From Bacteroidales bacterium (GTDB lineage: Bacteria > Bacteroidota > Bacteroidia > Bacteroidales > VadinHA17): 64,000 bases of DNA. A program made the position numbers and the translations under genes. Position 1 is the stretch's first letter; each line of letters opens with the position of its first letter. Shown one piece after another: positions 19,316-28,470 of the stretch. The stretch lies in contig JADJLX010000005.1 in assembly GCA_016709865.1 (NCBI GenBank), positions 1,488,001-1,552,000 of the forward strand, written 5' to 3'. The notes under the pieces were generated by a model that saw only the letters and a list, made by a program, of their open reading frames with translations, made no database searches and was not told the DNA's origin.

Positions 19316-19777
19316 ATGGTATTTGCATTAATTTCACTCTTACTGATCTTTTCAGGACCTTCCCCAATGAGAGAAGAGTACAAAAAAGCAGTTGATAAAA
19401 ACATTTCAGCAATCCTTGGATATGGTGAACTAAAGTTTCTCCACACCGATTCAGGGAAAGAATATTACAGTTTCAGGTCGTCAGAGGAGAGAAACAATGC
19501 CTCTATGGTTCTTTCATCTGCAAAAGGCAGGTTCGAGAGCTTCGATTACATGATTATAATAAATCCTGATTATGAGATCATTGATATTAAAATTCTTAAA
19601 TACCGGTCTGAGTACGGTTATGAAATATCCAATAAAGGATGGCTTAAACAGTTCTATAGTAAACCTGATACACGGTTCGAGTACCGGAAGAATATCGATG
19701 CTCTTTCAGGAGCAACTTTTTCTGCACAGTCGCTTGTCAATGACGTTAATCTGATAATAGATTATCTGAAAAAATAA
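19316..19777 (+). CDS. Exported FMN-binding-domain protein (predicted covalent flavinylation)
   Basis: A 153-residue protein with a hydrophobic N-terminus (about 1-15) and an FMN-bind domain over the rest. The signature DALSGAT lies at residues 128-134; in this family FMN is attached by a phosphoester bond to the last Thr (here Thr134) by the ApbE flavin transferase. RnfG and NqrC carry the same kind of motif. No ApbE gene lies in the window. Placed directly after a porin, it is probably a periplasmic single-flavin electron carrier, but donor and acceptor are unknown. An ATG 14 codons later (PSPMREEY) is possible but would lose the export signal. Confidence 0.78.
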   Translation: MVFALISLLLIFSGPSPMREEYKKAVDKNISAILGYGELKFLHTDSGKEYYSFRSSEERNNASMVLSSAKGRFESFDYMIIINPDYEIIDIKILKYRSEYGYEISNKGWLKQFYSKPDTRFEYRKNIDALSGATFSAQSLVNDVNLIIDYLKK

Positions 19778-19862
19778 CTATTACCTCTTCCTCACTGCTT
19801 TCAGGAGATAGAGGGGCCATTGCAATTTGCCATATCAGGCACCAAACCTGGTACAAAACAAA

Positions 19863-19894
19863 AACCACCTACATATTTAATTATGTAAGTGGTT
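19863..19894 (-). terminator. Hairpin terminator downstream of tRNA-Met
   Basis: A 12-bp stem with one C/A mismatch and a 6-nt loop (arms 19863-19875 and 19882-19894). Read on the minus strand it follows the tRNA and runs into a T-rich tail (TTTTTGTTTTG), the form of an intrinsic terminator. On the plus strand a weaker T-rich tail also follows, so it may also end the porin/FMN transcript. Confidence 0.7.
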
Positions 19895-19905
19895 AATTTT
19901 CTTTG

Positions 19906-19979
19906 TAGCGAGACCGAGAATTGAACTCGGGACCTCATGATTATGAATCATGCGCTCTAACCAACTGAGCTATCTCGCC
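19906..19979 (-). tRNA. tRNA-Met (anticodon CAT)
   Basis: Read on the minus strand, all arms fold: acceptor GGCGAGA/TCTCGCT (first pair G-U), D-arm GCTC/GAGC, anticodon arm CATGA-TTCATAA-TCATG, T-arm CCGAG-TTCAATT-CTCGG, discriminator A. The anticodon is CAT. The anticodon stem lacks the three G-C pairs of initiator tRNA, so this is an elongator Met tRNA or, less likely, a tRNA-Ile whose CAT is modified to lysidine. CCA is not fully encoded. Confidence 0.93.
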
Positions 19980-20099
19980 ATCATGATCTTTTTGCGGGTG
20001 CAAATATAACAAGTTGTTTACAATTTAACAATAAGGTAGTTTAGTTTCAGTTTTTTTTCTATATTGCAGAAAAAGTTGGCTAAGGAATAAAAATTTATC

Positions 20100-20480
20100 A
20101 TGAGGTTGAAGTTCGAATTGGAATATACACTTAACTGTTCGGCGAAAGTTCTCTTCTCGCGTCTAAGTACACCTGAGGGTCTGGGCGAATGGTTTGCAGA
20201 GAAGGTAAACGTGGAAGGTGATCTCTTCTCATTTTTCTGGAACAATACCGAAACAAAAGCAAGGTTGTCGGCAATGAAGGAGAACAAACTGGTGAGATTT
20301 GAGTGGCCGGAGATGGATAATGAAGATGAAAACTATTTCGAGTTCAGGATAAATATGGACGAACTTACAGGCGATCTCGCACTTATCATAACTGATTTCG
20401 CTGAAGCAGACGAAAAAGAAGATGCCATTTATCTCTGGGATAATCAGATCCAGGACCTGAAGAGGCTTTTGGGGATATAA
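20100..20480 (+). CDS. START-like (SRPBCC-fold) domain protein
   Basis: A 126-residue cytoplasmic protein. The pattern YTLNCSAKVLFSRLSTPEGLGEWFAEKV followed by LVRFEWPEMD and YFEFRINMDELTGD and a long C-terminal helix is that of START-like/AHSA1-type helix-grip proteins, which bind hydrophobic ligands. Bacteroidota have short stand-alone versions of this size. No signal peptide is present. It stands alone between the tRNA and the LptF/LptG gene, and its ligand is unknown. Confidence 0.72.
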   Translation: MRLKFELEYTLNCSAKVLFSRLSTPEGLGEWFAEKVNVEGDLFSFFWNNTETKARLSAMKENKLVRFEWPEMDNEDENYFEFRINMDELTGDLALIITDFAEADEKEDAIYLWDNQIQDLKRLLGI

Positions 20481-20489
20481 AGGAGTAAC

Positions 20490-20662
20490 GGCGTAAAGGC
20501 TTAAAGGCCTGGAAAAGGAGAAAGGAGAAAGGGAGAGGGGGAGAAAGGGAGAAGAAAATAAATATTTTTTCTAAATCATCTATCATCAATTATACATAAT
20601 ACATCAATTTTTCCGTTTAATCATTACAGCATTGTGCTATTGCGCCCTTACGCCTTTACGCC
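20490..20662. repeat. Intergenic inverted word repeat with purine-rich tract
   Basis: The word GGCGTAAAGGC (20490-20500) has an exact reverse complement, GCCTTTACGCC, at 20652-20662. Between them lies a purine-only tract (GGAGAAAGG-type words, about 20515-20555). Around the right arm the words GCGCCCTT and ACGCC recur. I see no gene in this 278-bp gap. It looks like repeat-derived filler rather than a hairpin terminator. Confidence 0.55.
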
Positions 20663-20729
20663 ATTGCGCCCTTCTTCCACATTAGTAAAAATGAATTGTT
20701 CCCAGACACAATATTTGATAAAATTCAAG

Positions 20730-20737
20730 TATTTTTG
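20730..20737 (+). promoter_or_regulatory. Bacteroidota -7 box before the LptF/LptG gene
   Basis: TATTTTTG matches TAnnTTTG and lies 21 bp before the GTG start at 20759, leaving a short leader. A TTTG at 20714-20717 is too close to act as the -33 element. It supports a start at 20759. Confidence 0.45.
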
Positions 20738-20758
20738 CACTTCAAATGAAATCAGTCA

Positions 20759-22255
20759 GTGAAAAAGGTTGACAGCTTTGTATTAAAATCATTTATAGGC
20801 CCGCTGGTTTTTACATTTTTCATTGTGCTTATCATACTCCTTTTGCAGTTCCTCTGGATGTATGTCGACGAACTGGCAGGTAAAGGTCTTGAATTCAAGG
20901 TCCTTGCCGAACTCCTTTACCATTTTGCCATGACCTTCGTTCCAATGGCACTGCCGCTGGCAATACTCCTCGCATCGCTTATGACTTTCGGTAATATGGG
21001 GGAATTCAGCGAGCTTTCTGCACTCAAAGCTTCAGGAATACCTCTTCAGAGAATAATGAGGCCACTGATCGTTCTTCTTGCAATCCTGGCAGTAGTCTCC
21101 TTCTTCTTTTCTAATAACGTCCTGCCCTATTCCACTGAAAAAGCGCGTACCCTGTTGTGGGATATCAGAAGAAAAAAACCTGACATAAATATTCAGGCCG
21201 GAACTTTCTATAACGGAGTGCCTGATTTCAGCATTAAGATTACAAAAAAAGATCCTGAAACAAACCGTCTGGAGGACCTTATAATATACGACCATCGCGA
21301 CCGCAGAGGAAATGCCTCAGTAATACTCGCTGACTCTGGTTATATGAAATTAACTCCTGATGAAACAGGACTGATTATGACCATTTATTCCGGTCATGCC
21401 TATAACGAGATGCCTGAAAAAAAAGCTGGGGTCACTTACAGAAGGTATCCATCCAGAAAAGATCAATTCATAGAACAATCTATCGTAATCCCGCTTACCG
21501 GCTTCGATCTTGAACGAAGCGAAGAGGGCCTTTTCAAGTCAAATGCTGCAATGAAAAATATTGCAGAACTGACATTTTGTATTGACTCGATGAATAAAAA
21601 ATATACTGAAAAAGTTAACTTTCAGTTCTCTGAATTTAATGAAACAAAGCTCTATTTCGAAAAAAATTATGTAACAGATTTTTCAGACACACCCAATCCT
21701 TCCGATACTCTGAGAAGACTTAAAACATTCGATGCCAGGGCTATTTTCGATTCCCTGACAGTTTTTGACAAAAGAACTGCACTTACTTCAGCTATAGAAA
21801 AGCTCAAAGATGCCAACAGCTTTCTTACTGTAAAAAATGAATCACTTCATTATGAGGTAAAAGCTATCAAGCGTTATGAGGTGGAATGGAATAAAAAACT
21901 GACAATGTCATTCGCCTGCCTGGTTTTCTTCTTTATTGGCGCTCCTCTTGGAGCAATAATACGTAAAGGAGGCCTTGGTACACCCGCAGTCATCTCTATC
22001 TTCTTCTTTGTCATATATTATGTCATATCAATTTCCGGTCAGAAGCTTGTTGAAGAAAATGTAGTTGGAACATTCGCAGGCATGTGGGCAGCTTCATATA
22101 TTCTGCTGCCAATCGGGATCTTTCTCACATATAAAGCAACAACAGACTCGGTAATCATGAACATTGACACTTATCTTATGTTCTTCAGGAAGATAAGGGA
22201 TTATTTATTTCGGTTTTTTATGAACGGTACAGGAAAAAAACCTGCATCAAGTTAA
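20759..22255 (+). CDS. LptF/LptG-family permease (YjgP/YjgQ)
   Basis: A 498-residue inner-membrane protein. Three hydrophobic helices occupy the first about 115 residues, a soluble periplasmic domain follows (about 120-375), and three more helices are at the end ([21 protein letters not shown], then [16 protein letters not shown], then [17 protein letters not shown]). The conserved [12 protein letters not shown] loop and the [14 protein letters not shown] coupling-helix segment mark the family that, with LptB and LptC, extracts lipopolysaccharide for transport to the outer membrane. Length is greater than E. coli LptF or LptG (about 360), the extra being in the periplasmic domain, as is common in Bacteroidota. 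The start is GTG. ribBA starts 11 bp after the stop, so the two are cotranscribed. Confidence 0.85.
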   Translation: MKKVDSFVLKSFIGPLVFTFFIVLIILLLQFLWMYVDELAGKGLEFKVLAELLYHFAMTFVPMALPLAILLASLMTFGNMGEFSELSALKASGIPLQRIMRPLIVLLAILAVVSFFFSNNVLPYSTEKARTLLWDIRRKKPDINIQAGTFYNGVPDFSIKITKKDPETNRLEDLIIYDHRDRRGNASVILADSGYMKLTPDETGLIMTIYSGHAYNEMPEKKAGVTYRRYPSRKDQFIEQSIVIPLTGFDLERSEEGLFKSNAAMKNIAELTFCIDSMNKKYTEKVNFQFSEFNETKLYFEKNYVTDFSDTPNPSDTLRRLKTFDARAIFDSLTVFDKRTALTSAIEKLKDANSFLTVKNESLHYEVKAIKRYEVEWNKKLTMSFACLVFFFIGAPLGAIIRKGGLGTPAVISIFFFVIYYVISISGQKLVEENVVGTFAGMWAASYILLPIGIFLTYKATTDSVIMNIDTYLMFFRKIRDYLFRFFMNGTGKKPASS

Positions 22256-22266
22256 TTATTTCTAAA

Positions 22267-23499
22267 ATGAACGGTTTTAAGTTAAATACAATTGAAGAAG
22301 GGATTGAGGATATCAGGAACGGAAAATTACTGATTGTCGTTGATGATGAGGACAGGGAGAATGAGGGTGATTTTATCTGCTCTGCAGAGCTTATTACTCC
22401 CGAAAAAGTCAATTTCATGGCCAAGCATGGTCGTGGATTAATCTGTGCAGCATTACCTGAGGAGAGATGCGAAGAGCTGAACCTTGATCTAATGGTTGGC
22501 ATAAATACTTCGTTACACGAGACTCAGTTTACTGTTTCTGTCGACTTGCTTAACAACGAAACAACCACAGGTGTCTCAGCCAAAGACCGGGCTTTGACCA
22601 TCAAGGCCCTGGTGGATCCTTCTACCAAACCATCTGATCTTGCCCGTCCGGGTCATATCTTTCCCCTTAAAGCTAAAGCAAAAGGAGTACTGAGAAGAGC
22701 AGGGCATACAGAAGCTGTTGTTGACCTGACAAGGATGGCAGGACTTCAGCCGGGAGGTGCTCTCGTTGAAATTATGAATGATGACGGCACAATGGCCCGA
22801 ATGGACGATCTTCAGATTATAAGCGAAAAATTCGGCATAAAGATCATTACTATAAAGGACCTTATTACATATACGCTCGACAGGGACTCGATTATCGAAA
22901 AAGGAGATAAGGTACATCTGCCAACTGACAAAGGCGATTTTGAGTTTATCCCATTCCGACAAATAAGTAATGGACTGGAACATGCCGCTCTTATCAAAGG
23001 CACCTGGACAAAAGATGAACCGGTAATGGTCAGACTACACTCATCATGCTTCACCGGCGATATATTCGGATCGATGAGATGCGATTGCGGACAACAACTT
23101 CAGAAGGCCATGGCAATGGTTGAAAAGGAAGGAAAAGGAGTTGTTATTTATCTCAGCCAGGAAGGCAGGGGCATCGGGCTTCTTAATAAAATAAAAGCTT
23201 ACAGGCTTCAGGATGAAGGAATGGATACTGTTCAGGCAAATCTTAAACTTGGATTCGGGGAAGATGAGCGCGACTATGGTGTAGGCGCCAGCATAATGCG
23301 CGAACTGGGACTTGGAAAGATACGCCTGATTTCAAATAATCCGGTAAAACGTGCCGGCCTCGAAGGTTATGGTATAAAAATCACCGAAACGATTCCTCTA
23401 ATAATTGAATCCAATCCCTACAATAAATTCTATCTTGAGACAAAAGCAAACAAAATGGGGCACGATCTCACCTGCTACAAACATATTGTTAAGGATTAA
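22267..23499 (+). CDS. ribBA: Bifunctional 3,4-dihydroxy-2-butanone-4-phosphate synthase / GTP cyclohydrolase II
   Basis: A 410-residue fusion catalysing the two entry reactions of riboflavin synthesis. The N-terminal RibB half (about 1-205) carries [11 protein letters not shown] (26-36), the acidic active-site loop that handles ribulose 5-phosphate. The C-terminal RibA half (about 206-400) carries the zinc-binding [16 protein letters not shown], with Cys261, Cys272 and Cys274, and the [10 protein letters not shown] loop for GTP. Length is normal for RibBA. It lies 11 bp after the LptF/LptG gene; no FMN riboswitch fits in that gap. Confidence 0.95.
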   Translation: MNGFKLNTIEEGIEDIRNGKLLIVVDDEDRENEGDFICSAELITPEKVNFMAKHGRGLICAALPEERCEELNLDLMVGINTSLHETQFTVSVDLLNNETTTGVSAKDRALTIKALVDPSTKPSDLARPGHIFPLKAKAKGVLRRAGHTEAVVDLTRMAGLQPGGALVEIMNDDGTMARMDDLQIISEKFGIKIITIKDLITYTLDRDSIIEKGDKVHLPTDKGDFEFIPFRQISNGLEHAALIKGTWTKDEPVMVRLHSSCFTGDIFGSMRCDCGQQLQKAMAMVEKEGKGVVIYLSQEGRGIGLLNKIKAYRLQDEGMDTVQANLKLGFGEDERDYGVGASIMRELGLGKIRLISNNPVKRAGLEGYGIKITETIPLIIESNPYNKFYLETKANKMGHDLTCYKHIVKD

Positions 23500-23516
23500 G
23501 AATTTTGCTATTTTTG
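23485..23516 (+). promoter_or_regulatory. Bacteroidota promoter before fmt
   Basis: ATTG at 23485-23488 and TATTTTTG at 23509-23516 are separated by 20 bp, the spacing expected between -33 and -7 elements. The start would fall near 23522, giving a leader of about 20 nt before the fmt ATG. The -33 element overlaps the 3' end of ribBA. Confidence 0.5.
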
Positions 23517-23540
23517 AAAATTATTAAGATCTGACCATTC

Positions 23541-24506
23541 ATGAAAAACCTCAGGATTGTCTTTATGGGAACACCTGAGTTTGCGGTTGCAACTCTCGGA
23601 TCGCTGCTTATGAATGGATTTAATGTGGTTGGTGTTGTTACAAGCCCCGACAAACCTGCAGGAAGAGGCAGAAAAGTTACAAAAAGTGCAGTTAAGGAAT
23701 TTGCCGAATTCAGCTACCTGCCCATAATGCAGCCAGCCAATCTAAAAGATCTTGGATTTATTCAATCACTTAAAGACTTAAAAGCAGATCTCTTCATTGT
23801 TGTTGCTTTCAGAATGCTTCCTGAATCAGTATGGAAAATTCCATCAATCGGGACAATAAACCTGCATGCATCACTCCTGCCCGACTATCGTGGCGCAGCT
23901 CCTATAAATCATGCTATTATAAACGGTGAGCAGTACACAGGTGTAACAACATTTTTTATTGATGAAAAAATAGATACAGGAAAAATCCTTTTAAGAGAGG
24001 AGATACAGATCTTTCCTTTTGAAAATGCCGGTGACCTCCACGACAGACTAATGAAACACGGAGCCCGTCTGGTAATTAGAACTCTTTCAGATATTTCAGA
24101 GAACAGTATCAAACCTGCCTCACAGTCAGAGCTCATCAAACCCGGTACTATTCTGAAAAATGCTCCTAAAATAAATCCCGACTTTTGTGTTATAGACTGG
24201 ACAAAAGATCCTGTCGCACTGAATAACTTCATAAGGGGACTGGCTCCCTATCCATGTGCCAGGTCAGTTTTTATTAAAGAGTCTAACACATATTCTTTTA
24301 AAGTATTTGAAGGTTATCCAGAAAATGCAATGCACTCCTTAAGACCAGGGCATATTATTTCAGACGGTAAGCATTACCTGAAGATTGCCTGCAGAGACGG
24401 ATTTATAAATATCGTTACCCTGCAGCTTGAAGGTAAGGTAAAAATGAATACTGTTGAATTCCTCAGAGGATTCAGGATAAATGAATACGAAATCAAAATT
24501 AATTGA
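23541..24506 (+). CDS. fmt: Methionyl-tRNA formyltransferase
   Basis: A 321-residue cytoplasmic enzyme that formylates Met-tRNA(fMet) with 10-formyl-tetrahydrofolate. The N-terminus RIVFMGTPEFAV, the loop VVTSPDKPAGRGRK and the active-site segment NLHASLLPDYRGAAPINHAIINGE, followed by TTFFIDEKIDTGKIL, are diagnostic. The C-terminal tRNA-binding domain (about 210-315) is complete. Length is normal. It overlaps the convergent glucosaminidase gene by 8 bp at the 3' end. Confidence 0.96.
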   Translation: MKNLRIVFMGTPEFAVATLGSLLMNGFNVVGVVTSPDKPAGRGRKVTKSAVKEFAEFSYLPIMQPANLKDLGFIQSLKDLKADLFIVVAFRMLPESVWKIPSIGTINLHASLLPDYRGAAPINHAIINGEQYTGVTTFFIDEKIDTGKILLREEIQIFPFENAGDLHDRLMKHGARLVIRTLSDISENSIKPASQSELIKPGTILKNAPKINPDFCVIDWTKDPVALNNFIRGLAPYPCARSVFIKESNTYSFKVFEGYPENAMHSLRPGHIISDGKHYLKIACRDGFINIVTLQLEGKVKMNTVEFLRGFRINEYEIKIN

Positions 24507-25473
24507 CAGGTTTAAGGCTTCTTAACCACAGTTTCTTTCCTGGTCCGGGTTCAGTTCCCTCATCAATACGGTTCATCTCATAAAGACTTTTAATCTTTAT
24601 CCCAAATTTTTGCGAAATAAGATACATTGTATCTCCCTCTGCTGTAGTATAGTAATCCTTACCCGGCTCTGCCTTATCCCTTTTCGGCTGCAGATAGAGT
24701 ATCTGTCCGGAAACAGGTACGAAACTGTCATTTAGTTCATTGTATTTAGGCAATTCCCATCTGAGCAACTGAAACTCCTTCTCAATCTTTTCCCTGGTAT
24801 CGCCATCTCTCACAATAATATATTGGATCCTGTTATTCTCCATAATTCTTGGCACACGTGCAGCCACTTCACTATTTACATTCGTATTCACAACCGGAGT
24901 ATTTGGCGAAGTAATGACAGTTTCTGTTGTGACACTTCTGCCCCTGTCAAGTGCCATGAGATTATTCTCCTCTATATTTCTGATTAACATGTTTGCATAA
25001 TCGGGATTTGTTGCATACCCTGCCTTTTTCAATCCCCTGGCCCATCCTTTATAGTCTGTAACATCAAGGTCAAAAAGAGAAGTATAACGCGAACCAGATT
25101 TCAGAAAATCAGAATGATCATAATATGATTCAGCAACTTTCTTATATTTCCTGAAACATTCATTTCTTTTATCATCATGGTGACGAATAGTCTGGCCTGT
25201 CCAGTCGTTATGGCACTTAATTCCAAAATGATTATTTGCTTCAACAGCAAGTCGGCTCCTTCCAAAATCTGACTCAATCATTCCCTGTGCCAGTGTAATA
25301 CTTGCAGGAATGCCCGTTCTCTTCATCTCGCTTATAGCCAGATCTTTATATGTGTCAATATAATCCCGGGCCGACATACCCGACCCTGATGTGGAAACAA
25401 CAGGCTTATAAGTTTTACAGGAAGTAAATCCGACAATAATAACAATTAATAAAGATGTAACGCTAATCCGCAT
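24499..25473 (-). CDS. Glucosaminidase-domain lipoprotein with LysM
   Basis: A 324-residue cell-wall hydrolase. The lipobox GFTSC gives a lipidated Cys near residue 19. A glucosaminidase domain (about 37-175) shows SLAQGMIESDFGRSRLAVEANNHFGIKC, with the catalytic Glu in the IESDFG motif, plus HDDKRNECFRKYKKVAESYYDHSDFL. The C-terminal part has LysM-type sequence (about 268-320: YYTTAEGDTMYLISQKFGIKIKSLYEMN), with a degenerate preceding copy (IQYIIVRDGDTREKIEKEF), both expected to bind peptidoglycan. It should cleave N-acetylglucosamine-containing glycan from the inner face of the outer membrane. It is convergent with fmt and divergent from cdd. Confidence 0.88.
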   Translation of the reverse strand: MRISVTSLLIVIIVGFTSCKTYKPVVSTSGSGMSARDYIDTYKDLAISEMKRTGIPASITLAQGMIESDFGRSRLAVEANNHFGIKCHNDWTGQTIRHHDDKRNECFRKYKKVAESYYDHSDFLKSGSRYTSLFDLDVTDYKGWARGLKKAGYATNPDYANMLIRNIEENNLMALDRGRSVTTETVITSPNTPVVNTNVNSEVAARVPRIMENNRIQYIIVRDGDTREKIEKEFQLLRWELPKYNELNDSFVPVSGQILYLQPKRDKAEPGKDYYTTAEGDTMYLISQKFGIKIKSLYEMNRIDEGTEPGPGKKLWLRSLKPVN

Positions 25474-25576
25474 GTATGGTCTGTTTTCTGCAAAATAAAT
25501 AAATAAAAGGTTCTAAAATGCCCTGAGTTATCCGAAGTGCATAAAGGTTATTAACAATCCGTACAGTCAGTTAAAC

Positions 25577-25610
25577 TTTAGGCACTCCAAACTCTAGGCA
25601 CTTCGAACTT
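25577..25610. repeat. Short AGGCACT/AACTTT direct word repeat
   Basis: In the 175-bp gap between the glucosaminidase and cdd genes, AGGCACT occurs twice, each followed after a few bases by AACT, with a 15-bp period. It lies immediately upstream of the cdd -7 box and could be an operator or intergenic filler. Confidence 0.4.
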
Positions 25611-25616
25611 TATTAC

Positions 25617-25624
25617 TACTTTTG
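25617..25624 (+). promoter_or_regulatory. Bacteroidota -7 box before cdd
   Basis: TACTTTTG is an exact TAnnTTTG match ending 24 bp before the cdd ATG at 25649. No good -33 TTTG at the expected spacing. Confidence 0.5.
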
Positions 25625-25648
25625 TAATCCAAACTGAGTTAGGGTGTT

Positions 25649-26146
25649 ATGACAAAAACCAGAAGTATATCATTTTCCTACACAGAATTTGAAAAGAGTG
25701 AGGAACTTAAAGATAGTGACAGGCAGCTTATTGCAGTTGCCCTGGAATCTGCCGGGAAGGCATATGCTCCATATTCCAAATTCAGAGTCGGAGCTGCTGT
25801 TAAATTGGAGAGTGGTCTGATTATCAGCGGTGCAAATGTTGAAAATGCAGCATTCCCTTCAGGCATTTGTGCAGAAAGGAGTGCTCTGGCTAATTCGATA
25901 TCAAATCATCCGAAAGACAAGCCTGTGACAATTGCGATTGTATCGATGACATCTGAAGGAATAACAAATGATTTTCCATCACCCTGCGGGAATTGCAGAC
26001 AGGTAATAGCAGAAGAAGAATCAAGGATTGGAAGTAAAATCAGGATTATTCTTTCAGGCAAAAATAAAACAGTAATAATTGACAGTGTAAGCGATTTGCT
26101 GCCATTACAGTTTAATAAAGAAAACTTAAAAGTTACTCTTCCCTGA
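25649..26146 (+). CDS. cdd: Cytidine deaminase
   Basis: A 165-residue zinc enzyme deaminating cytidine and deoxycytidine to uridine forms in pyrimidine salvage. Motifs: APYSKFRVGAAV (substrate binding), NVENAAFPSGICAERSAL (a zinc Cys and the catalytic Glu in CAE) and PCGNCRQ (the two other zinc Cys). Length is slightly above the usual about 135 because of a 25-residue N-terminal extension. Its 3' end overlaps the convergent response-regulator gene by 14 bp. Confidence 0.94.
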   Translation: MTKTRSISFSYTEFEKSEELKDSDRQLIAVALESAGKAYAPYSKFRVGAAVKLESGLIISGANVENAAFPSGICAERSALANSISNHPKDKPVTIAIVSMTSEGITNDFPSPCGNCRQVIAEEESRIGSKIRIILSGKNKTVIIDSVSDLLPLQFNKENLKVTLP

Positions 26147-26828
26147 CAATAAGCTGGAAACCTGCACCATGAATATTCTTGATATTCAGATTAGGATCTT
26201 CTGACAGAAACTTCCTCAGTTTTGTGACATAAACATCCATGCTTCTGGCTGTAAAATAGTCATCTGATCCCCATATTTTTTTAAGTGCCAACTCTCTGCT
26301 TATAAGCGCGTTTGGATTTACTGCAAGTAATTCAAGCAACTGGGATTCCTTCGGAGACAACTTTTTTTCATCTTCTCCCATTGTGAGAGTCCTGAGCCTG
26401 GAGTTGAATATAAACTTACCTATTTCGTATATATCTCTTGTACCATCCTGAAAGTCACGTCTCGAAAGGATAGCACGGATTTTAGCAAGTAAAATATCTG
26501 TGTCAAAAGGCTTTGTGATATAATCATCGCCCCCTACTCCATAACCTTTAAGCACGTCCTCTTTTAGCTTTTTCGCAGTTAGAAAGATAATCGGTACCTC
26601 ATTATTTATCTGACGAATCTCCTGTGCAATAGTAAAACCATCAACATGAGGAAGCATAACGTCCAGGATGCAGATATTGAAGGTTCCTTTTCTGAAATGG
26701 TCAAGTGCGTACTTGCCATCGTCGACCCATTCAACGGAATAGTCATTTATCTCAAGGTATGACTTAAGGACTGAACCAAAACTCAGATCATCCTCAACAA
26801 GAAAAATCTTAACAGGTTTGTTACTCAT
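26133..26828 (-). CDS. OmpR/PhoB-type response regulator
   Basis: A 231-residue two-domain regulator. The receiver has the acidic pair ED/D at 12-14, phospho-acceptor Asp56 (CILDVML), Thr in FLTAK and Lys in YITKPFD. The C-terminal winged helix (about 135-230) has the OmpR/PhoB ending (LSPKESQLLELLAVNPNALISRELALKKIWG, then RSMDVYVTKLRKFL). I chose the ATG at 26828, one base after the kinase stop; an extension to 26888 would lie inside the kinase gene and is out of register with receiver starts. Kinase and regulator are one operon. TTAAC direct repeats upstream of the divergent gene are a plausible target. Confidence 0.93.
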   Translation of the reverse strand: MSNKPVKIFLVEDDLSFGSVLKSYLEINDYSVEWVDDGKYALDHFRKGTFNICILDVMLPHVDGFTIAQEIRQINNEVPIIFLTAKKLKEDVLKGYGVGGDDYITKPFDTDILLAKIRAILSRRDFQDGTRDIYEIGKFIFNSRLRTLTMGEDEKKLSPKESQLLELLAVNPNALISRELALKKIWGSDDYFTARSMDVYVTKLRKFLSEDPNLNIKNIHGAGFQLIVREE

Positions 26829-26829
26829 A

Positions 26830-28470
26830 TTAGTTCTCCCAGTTAAATGGTAAAAATATCTCGAACCGGCTTCCTTTACCGGGTTCACTGAATACAGTTA
26901 TGCTGCCTTTGTGCGCATCAATAATAGCCCTGGCATAGTTTAATCCCAGTCCGAATCCTTTTACATCGTGCACATTCCCTGAACTCTGCCGGTAAAACCT
27001 TTCAAAAATCTTGCTCTGAACTGCTTTTGACATACCTATTCCTTTATCCTCAACAGACAAAATTACACCTTTCTCATTATTTATTGTAGAAACAGTAATC
27101 TCCGGGGATTCAGGCGAATACTTTATGGCATTATCGAGAAGGTTATTAACAAGGTTTAACAAATGCTCATTATCACCATAAATAATGGGATTATCAGCAT
27201 TAAGATTAAGAGAAATAGTCCCGTTACGCTGCTGTACCTGAATATCTATAGATTCAATTGCGTGATCAATTACAGAATGTATTGAAACATTCTCAAATCT
27301 GAATTCAATCTCCTTTTTATCAAGTGATGCAATTTGCAGGATAGTCTCAACCTTCTTATTCATGCGGGCATTCTCTTTCTTGATCATACCGATGAAGTGT
27401 CTTACACTTTTCTCGTCGTTGATAACTTTGGCATTTGTTATTGTATCTGCCGCCAGCGATATAGTAGCGATTGGTGTCTTGAACTCATGAGTCATATTAT
27501 TTATGAAATCCGATTTCATCTCGGAGATCTTTTTCTGTCGTATAATAAAGTACAGACTCAGGGCGAAAGTTGCCAGAATGAACAGTGAGAAAAGCAGGGA
27601 ACCGCCAAGGATCCAGACCATGTTACCCAGAACATAATTAGCCCTCTCAGGGAATACGACTGAAAGGATGAGATCCTGCCTAATCAGATTATCAGGAAAT
27701 AACTGGATCTTATATTTACTCTTCAGAAAATCATTCTTCTGGGGTTTCTTACCCGACATATTCTGAACCACCCCGTTTTTAATAATAGCAAACTCATAAG
27801 GAGTCTCAATTTGTGCATATTGCAGAGATCGCTTCAGATTAAAATCTATTTCTTTGTTATCGAGTTCGAGAGTTTTTTCCCAGGAGTATATTTCAGATAT
27901 CATCTGATTGCTCATATTCTGAAACTCATTCGACCTTTTCTTTACCCATTCAAGAAATTCCGATTGTCTTATATAATCAGCCCTGGAACTTGTGCTGTGA
28001 CTATCGCCGCTTTTGACTATTTTAAGATTCCCGGATTTATCGGGAGCAGCAACAACAAAAGAGAGTGAATCAGAAACAATTGATGTGTCACCATTATATG
28101 TATACGATTTATTAATTGTTGTAACCTTCCCTGTATCGTAGTTACTGCTTATTGTCTGATTTGTAATCCTGACACTGAATTTGCTTCCCGGCTCAGAAGA
28201 GTAAGTACCTATACTCATATACCCTGTTATATCCCCTGGATTATTTCCGAGAGCTAAGGGGTCATTCAACATGAAGTTGTTGAAGAAATTCATTTTTCGT
28301 GATTGCTCGATATCATTTGCAGCATTACTAAGAGCCAGTGAAACATTATAATTAAATCCGTTATTCTGAATACGTATAGCATTTGTTATCCATACTATCT
28401 GAACCCAGATAATACCAATGACCGAAAAGATCATCATTATGATAAGTCCTGTGAATCGCATCTTATTCAT
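26830..28470 (-). CDS. Membrane sensor histidine kinase
   Basis: A 546-residue inner-membrane kinase. A first helix (about 7-27) and a second (about 282-308) enclose a periplasmic sensor of about 250 residues with no family I recognise. The cytoplasmic part has the HisKA box DFINNMTHEFKTPIATI with phospho-acceptor His328, the N box (NLVNNLLDNAIKYS), G1 (VEDKGIGM), F (IFERFYR) and G2 (GFGLGLNYARAI). It is translationally adjacent to its regulator. A TATTTTTG -7 box at 28475-28482 lies so close to the ATG at 28470 that the ATG at 28461 (MRFTGL) may be the true start. Confidence 0.92.
   Translation of the reverse strand: MNKMRFTGLIIMMIFSVIGIIWVQIVWITNAIRIQNNGFNYNVSLALSNAANDIEQSRKMNFFNNFMLNDPLALGNNPGDITGYMSIGTYSSEPGSKFSVRITNQTISSNYDTGKVTTINKSYTYNGDTSIVSDSLSFVVAAPDKSGNLKIVKSGDSHSTSSRADYIRQSEFLEWVKKRSNEFQNMSNQMISEIYSWEKTLELDNKEIDFNLKRSLQYAQIETPYEFAIIKNGVVQNMSGKKPQKNDFLKSKYKIQLFPDNLIRQDLILSVVFPERANYVLGNMVWILGGSLLFSLFILATFALSLYFIIRQKKISEMKSDFINNMTHEFKTPIATISLAADTITNAKVINDEKSVRHFIGMIKKENARMNKKVETILQIASLDKKEIEFRFENVSIHSVIDHAIESIDIQVQQRNGTISLNLNADNPIIYGDNEHLLNLVNNLLDNAIKYSPESPEITVSTINNEKGVILSVEDKGIGMSKAVQSKIFERFYRQSSGNVHDVKGFGLGLNYARAIIDAHKGSITVFSEPGKGSRFEIFLPFNWEN

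Noticed and set aside
19906..19979. Integration site or genomic-island boundary at the tRNA
   Set aside because: There is no integrase gene and no direct repeat of the tRNA 3' end nearby, and the flanking genes look like ordinary core genes.
22256..22266. FMN riboswitch before ribBA
   Set aside because: Only 11 bp separate it from the upstream gene, and no RFN-like conserved words are seen in the end of that gene.
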